NCBI GenBank assembly: GCA_041690995.1
Contig: JBEPVM010000035.1
Span: 1 to 18,215 of the forward strand
DNA: 18,215 nt
DNA from: UBA4722 sp041690995
GTDB taxonomy: Bacteria; Pseudomonadota; Gammaproteobacteria; DSM-16500
Direction: 5' to 3'
In this document: piece by piece, positions 14,467 through 18,215 of the stretch
How positions within the stretch are numbered: position 1 is the stretch's first letter
How the letters are laid out: every line of letters begins with the position of its first letter
The notes under the pieces: generated by a model
What the model was told of the DNA's origin: nothing
Seen by the model: only the letters and a program-made list of their open reading frames with translations
The model's database searches: none
Made by a program: the position numbers and the translations under genes

Positions 14467-17241
14467 ATGGAAAAAACTTACAATCCAAACGCTATCGAAC
14501 AAACATGGTATCAAACATGGGAAAAAAATAATTATTTTGTGCCATCAGGTGAAGGCGAACCTTATTGCATCATGCTACCGCCGCCGAATGTCACAGGCAG
14601 TTTACACATGGGGCATGGTTTTTGTTTTAGTATTATTGATATATTAATTCGTTATCATCGTATGCAAGGTCGGCGTACCTTATGGCAAGGCGGTGCTGAC
14701 CATGCAGGTATTGCAACTCAAATGGTGGTTGAAAGACAATTAATGTTAGAAGGTCAATCACGGCATGATTTAGGACGTGAAGCGTTTGTTAATAAAATTT
14801 GGGAATGGAAAAACGAATCTGGCGGCAATATTACACGCCAGCTAAGACGCTTAGGCGCCTCTATTGATTGGTCGCGTGAGCGCTTTACCATGGATGAGAA
14901 ATTATGTGAAGCAGTCACTGAAGCATTTGTTCGTCTACATCGTGAGGGCTTAATTTATCGTGGTACACGTCTTGTGAATTGGGACCCTAAATTATTAACA
15001 GCGATTTCTGATTTAGAAGTGATACACACTGAAGAAGAGGGGAAATTATGGCATATCCGTTATCCGCTTGATCACTCTGACGAGTATGTGACGGTAGCAA
15101 CCACACGACCTGAAACACTATTAGGCGATGTCGCTGTCGCTGTTCACCCCGATGACGCGCGTTATCAACACTGGATTGGACAGCAAGTACAATTGCCTCT
15201 TACGGGACGCACTATTCCTATTATCGCAGATGATTATGTAGACCCTGCATTTGGTAGTGGCTGCGTCAAAATCACGCCTGCGCATGATTTTAATGACTAT
15301 GCTATTGGGCAACGTCACCGTTTAAAGCCTCTCAATATTTTCACACCTGATGCGCACTTAAATGCAAGCGCGCCGAATGCTTACCAGGGATTAGAACGCT
15401 TTGCTGCACGTGAACAAATTATTCAGGATTTAAATGTATTAGGTCTCATCGAAAAAATTGAAAAATATACGATAAAAGTACCCCGTGGTGATCGCTCAGG
15501 TGTGATTATCGAGCCTTATTTAACGCAACAATGGTTTATGAAAATGGAATCGTTAGCGAAACCCGCGATAGCCGCTATTGAAAAAAATAAAATAAAATTG
15601 ATGCCAGAAACATGGAATAAAACTTATTTTCAATGGCTGCATCACATTGAAGACTGGTGTATCAGCCGCCAGCTTTGGTGGGGACATCGTATTCCTGCGT
15701 GGTATGATGAAAACGGTCAAGTCTATGTCGGTCATGATGAGATAGAAGTGCGTCAACACTACAGCATTTCTGTTGATACTCTGTTACAACAAGATAGCGA
15801 TGTCCTGGATACGTGGTTTTCTTCTGCTTTATGGCCTTTCTCAACACTGGGTTGGCCTGAAAAAACACCCGATCTCAGCACGTTTTATCCCACTCAGGTT
15901 TTAGTGACAGGTTTTGATATTATTTTTTTCTGGGTCGCCCGCATGGTGATGCTAGGACTTCACTTGAACCATCAAGTACCTTTTCAAGAAGTCTTTATTA
16001 CTGGCCTGATTCGCGATGCAGAGGGCCATAAAATGTCGAAATCGAAAGGGAATGTCTTAGACCCACTGGATTTAATTGATGGCATTGAATTAGATGCGCT
16101 CGTGCGCAAACGTATTCATGGTTTAATGCAACCTGCCATGGCGCAAAAAATCGAAAAAAACACACGCGAACAATTTCCAAAAGGCATTGCTGCCCACGGA
16201 ACAGACGCATTGCGTTTTACTTTTTGTGCATTGGCATCTTACGGACGTGAAATTCGTTTTGATTTGGGGCGCCTGGAAGGTTATCGCAATTTTTGTAATA
16301 AATTATGGAATGCAGCACGTTACGTATTCATGAATACGGAAGAAAAAAATGTCGATTTCCATCACACCCATAAAATACTTTCTGTGCCTGATCTCTGGAT
16401 TTTATCACGCTTGCAAAATACTATTTCAATTGCACATGATGCACTCGCTAATTACCGTTTTGATTTGCTCGCCCACGCATTGTATGAATTTACCTGGAAT
16501 GAGTTTTGTGATTGGTATTTGGAATTATCGAAACCAATTTTAAATTCAGCCAATAGCACGATAGAAGAATTAAACGGCACACGCCATACGCTCATTCATG
16601 TGCTCGAGAATATTTTACGTTTACTGCATCCTATTATGCCTTTCATTACAGAAGAAATCTGGCAACGCGCAGCGCCACTGGCAGGTATCACAGGCGATAC
16701 AATCATGCTGCAGCCTTATCCGCTATTCAATGCTAAATTAAAAAATGATGAGATAGAATCAGAATTAACCTGGGTCAAAGATTTTATTATCGCTATCCGC
16801 ACCATTCGCAGCGAAATGAATATCGCACCTGGAAAATTACTTTCTATTTTATTAAATAAAGGCACACCCATTGATAAAAAACGCTATGAAAAACATAGTC
16901 ACTTACTCATAGCGCTCGCAAAATTAGAAAATTGCACCTGGATAACAACAGATGCGCCTATCCCAGAATCAGCTATCGCACTCGTCGATGAATTAGAAAT
17001 ACTGATTCCTATTGAAGGTCTTATCAATAAAAAAGAAGAAGCTGCCCGCTTAATGAAAGAAATCGCAAAATTAAAAAAAGAAGTTGAACGCGCAGAAAGT
17101 AAATTACAAAATCCAAGTTTTATTGATAAAGCACCTCCTGACATCGTTAGAAAAGAACAGGAAAAATTAGCGGAATTAAAATCTGTAATTCACAAATTAG
17201 AAATGCAACACGAGCGTTTTGCGTCTGGGGTTGATGGGTAA
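14467..17241 (+). CDS. valS: Valyl-tRNA synthetase
   Basis: Class I aminoacyl-tRNA synthetase charging tRNA-Val and proofreading threonine; cytoplasmic. The product is 924 aa, against 951 in E. coli. The HIGH motif appears as HMGH (47-50, within PPPNVTGSLHMGHG) and KMSKS at 522-526. The CP1 editing domain is seen in TTRPETLLGDVAVAVHPDD and GSGCVKITPAHDFNDY; WCISRQLWWGHRIPAWY precedes the second half of the catalytic core. The anticodon-binding domain follows (NFCNKLWNAARYV, FTWNEFCDWYLELSKP). The last ~65 residues form the typical C-terminal coiled coil (EAARLMKEIAKLKKEVERAE). It is the last gene of pepA-holC-valS; a hairpin terminator begins at the base after its stop. Confidence 0.98.
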   Translation: MEKTYNPNAIEQTWYQTWEKNNYFVPSGEGEPYCIMLPPPNVTGSLHMGHGFCFSIIDILIRYHRMQGRRTLWQGGADHAGIATQMVVERQLMLEGQSRHDLGREAFVNKIWEWKNESGGNITRQLRRLGASIDWSRERFTMDEKLCEAVTEAFVRLHREGLIYRGTRLVNWDPKLLTAISDLEVIHTEEEGKLWHIRYPLDHSDEYVTVATTRPETLLGDVAVAVHPDDARYQHWIGQQVQLPLTGRTIPIIADDYVDPAFGSGCVKITPAHDFNDYAIGQRHRLKPLNIFTPDAHLNASAPNAYQGLERFAAREQIIQDLNVLGLIEKIEKYTIKVPRGDRSGVIIEPYLTQQWFMKMESLAKPAIAAIEKNKIKLMPETWNKTYFQWLHHIEDWCISRQLWWGHRIPAWYDENGQVYVGHDEIEVRQHYSISVDTLLQQDSDVLDTWFSSALWPFSTLGWPEKTPDLSTFYPTQVLVTGFDIIFFWVARMVMLGLHLNHQVPFQEVFITGLIRDAEGHKMSKSKGNVLDPLDLIDGIELDALVRKRIHGLMQPAMAQKIEKNTREQFPKGIAAHGTDALRFTFCALASYGREIRFDLGRLEGYRNFCNKLWNAARYVFMNTEEKNVDFHHTHKILSVPDLWILSRLQNTISIAHDALANYRFDLLAHALYEFTWNEFCDWYLELSKPILNSANSTIEELNGTRHTLIHVLENILRLLHPIMPFITEEIWQRAAPLAGITGDTIMLQPYPLFNAKLKNDEIESELTWVKDFIIAIRTIRSEMNIAPGKLLSILLNKGTPIDKKRYEKHSHLLIALAKLENCTWITTDAPIPESAIALVDELEILIPIEGLINKKEEAARLMKEIAKLKKEVERAESKLQNPSFIDKAPPDIVRKEQEKLAELKSVIHKLEMQHERFASGVDG

Positions 17242-17265
17242 CAAGGGCGATTGCTCTTGGTTTTC
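17242..17265 (+). terminator. Rho-independent-type terminator of pepA-holC-valS
   Basis: CAAGGGC (17242-17248) pairs with GCTCTTG (17253-17259), seven pairs including one G-T, around the loop GATT, and is followed by GTTTTCCC. The T-run is short, so efficiency is uncertain. A second small hairpin, ATAGGTT (17301-17307) with AACCTAT (17314-17320), lies downstream. Confidence 0.6.
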
Positions 17266-17339
17266 CCACTCGTTAAAAATTAAAAAATATAATCATAACA
17301 ATAGGTTAATAAAAACCTATAAAGATTAGGCAACCATTT

Positions 17340-17368
17340 TTGCTTTATAAAGTTATTTCAGGCATAAT
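17340..17368 (+). promoter_or_regulatory. Sigma70-type promoter of the 219-aa membrane protein gene
   Basis: TTGCTT (17340-17345), exactly 17 bases of AT-rich spacer, then CATAAT (17363-17368). The start codon at 17403 would have a leader of ~27 bases. This is the best-looking promoter in the window, and with the terminator upstream it indicates a separate transcription unit. Confidence 0.6.
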
Positions 17369-17402
17369 GCCGCACTAAATAGCAATTAAAGTAGAGGATA
17401 GC

Positions 17403-18062
17403 ATGACAAACTGGCAAGACTCGAACACAAACCTTACTGCTTTAGCCGAAATCACAAGCGGAGTAGGTACAAGTGTTCTGACCGCTGGGTTCCTCTTGAC
17501 AGCGTGCGGAGTCATAGCAACGAGCACAGCTCTGGTTGTACTGCCTTATCTCATTCCAGCGGTCTATATAGGGCTTAGCCTATTACAAATCATGCATGGT
17601 TTTGTATTAGATAACCTAGGCATTAATAACCTATCTTCCAATGAATATATCTCAGGTGGGATATTCTTGGTTGCCCTGACTCAATGCTGTTCTGCACCCG
17701 CCTTGTGTTTTTTGCTCGGTCTAAATGCATTAGCACAGACTTGCGCAGGCTATTCGCAATTAGAAAAAATGAAAGAAAACCCTGGGAATAACGTGGTAAT
17801 CGACAACAAAATTCTTTCAAGCATAAGAGAATACATCGCATTATCTGTTGTGAAAGCTATAAGTTGGTTCATCGTAGCAGGTGGGATTATGTTATTTACT
17901 CCTTGGGCTATCGCTGGAGGCTTAGCAGCAATTACAGGTACTTATCTCTATAGCAACATAGCTCCATTTTTTAGGAGCAAAAAACAAGGGATGGCTGAGG
18001 AAAATTCCGCCCCTCTTTCTTTCATGAATCGCATGCTAATCTACTCTACGCTCCCGATGTGA
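17403..18062 (+). CDS. Unrecognised multi-pass membrane protein, 219 aa
   Basis: I recognise no family. The N-terminus is polar (MTNWQDSNTNLTALAEITSG), without a classical signal peptide. Hydrophobic segments cover about 23-45, 46-68, 82-113 (long, possibly two helices, containing CC at 95-96), 142-163 and 165-186, so four or five membrane passes. A polar loop at 116-140 (YSQLEKMKENPGNNVVIDNK) and a basic/polar tail at 191-219 follow. ATG 17403 is preceded by AGAGGA. The gene has its own promoter, and no partner is visible up to the window end. Paired glycine-rich hydrophobic segments with short loops resemble membrane-inserting effector hairpins seen in intracellular bacteria, but that is only a resemblance. 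Confidence 0.75.
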   Translation: MTNWQDSNTNLTALAEITSGVGTSVLTAGFLLTACGVIATSTALVVLPYLIPAVYIGLSLLQIMHGFVLDNLGINNLSSNEYISGGIFLVALTQCCSAPALCFLLGLNALAQTCAGYSQLEKMKENPGNNVVIDNKILSSIREYIALSVVKAISWFIVAGGIMLFTPWAIAGGLAAITGTYLYSNIAPFFRSKKQGMAEENSAPLSFMNRMLIYSTLPM

Positions 18063-18215
18063 CGTAAGAGAGCAAGTACGATTCTTAACTTGTGCATTAA
18101 AAAAGATCCCTGTATGTAATAGAGTTCTTTCCAAACCCTATCTAATCTAGCAAAATACTTCCTAGAATTTAAGAGGGAGACATTAGACCCTGAGTGATCG
18201 TCAGAAAATAAAGTG
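18063..18215. other. Non-coding tail of the window
   Basis: These 153 bases after the membrane protein gene contain no convincing ORF, RNA gene or strong terminator. The best fold is GCAAGT with ACTTGT (one wobble pair) near 18071-18095, too weak to call. Confidence 0.4.

Noticed and set aside
1..18215. tRNA, rRNA or riboswitch genes
   Set aside because: I saw no cloverleaf-like or known riboswitch pattern in the intergenic regions, most of which are short.

Overview
The window reads as chromosomal DNA of a gammaproteobacterium. The order lptG-lptF / divergent pepA-holC-valS, and the pyrG-kdsA pair, are the arrangements found across that class. The sequence is AT-leaning and carries palindromic repeats, a decayed nuclease gene, a giant adhesin-type gene and several orphan proteins. 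I infer a Legionellales/Coxiella-like, possibly host-associated lineage; nothing here fixes the genus.

Layout. Positions 1-5291 (minus) are the 5' part, at least 1763 codons, of one uninterrupted filamentous-haemagglutinin-type exoprotein. It has a signal peptide and a two-partner-secretion domain, followed by degenerate beta repeats that include a recent ~630-bp tandem duplication. The 3' end lies outside the window. Upstream on the same strand, pyrG and kdsA overlap by one base; kdsA carries the four metal ligands of the Aquifex-type enzyme. A 63-aa membrane protein (8087-8278, plus) diverges from pyrG.

Positions 8279-9109 are a repeat-rich island. It starts with a stem-loop (8286-8349). 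A broken GIY-YIG nuclease gene follows, framed by ~60-70 bp inverted repeats and by 13-bp direct repeats. Nested inside that gene is a 166-bp, almost perfectly palindromic MITE-like element with an 8-bp target duplication. This is the most unusual part of the window.

Positions 9110-12436 (minus) hold lptF and lptG, which overlap by 4 bases, then an unrecognised 380-aa coiled-coil protein 22 bases downstream. Positions 12511-17241 (plus) are the pepA-holC-valS operon, closed by a hairpin terminator at the valS stop. Positions 17403-18062 hold an orphan multi-pass membrane protein with its own sigma70-like promoter.

Functional links: kdsA makes the Kdo precursor of LPS and lptF/lptG form the membrane part of the LPS export ABC transporter. 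The adhesin-type exoprotein would be displayed on or released from the same outer surface. pepA, holC, valS and pyrG are housekeeping genes.
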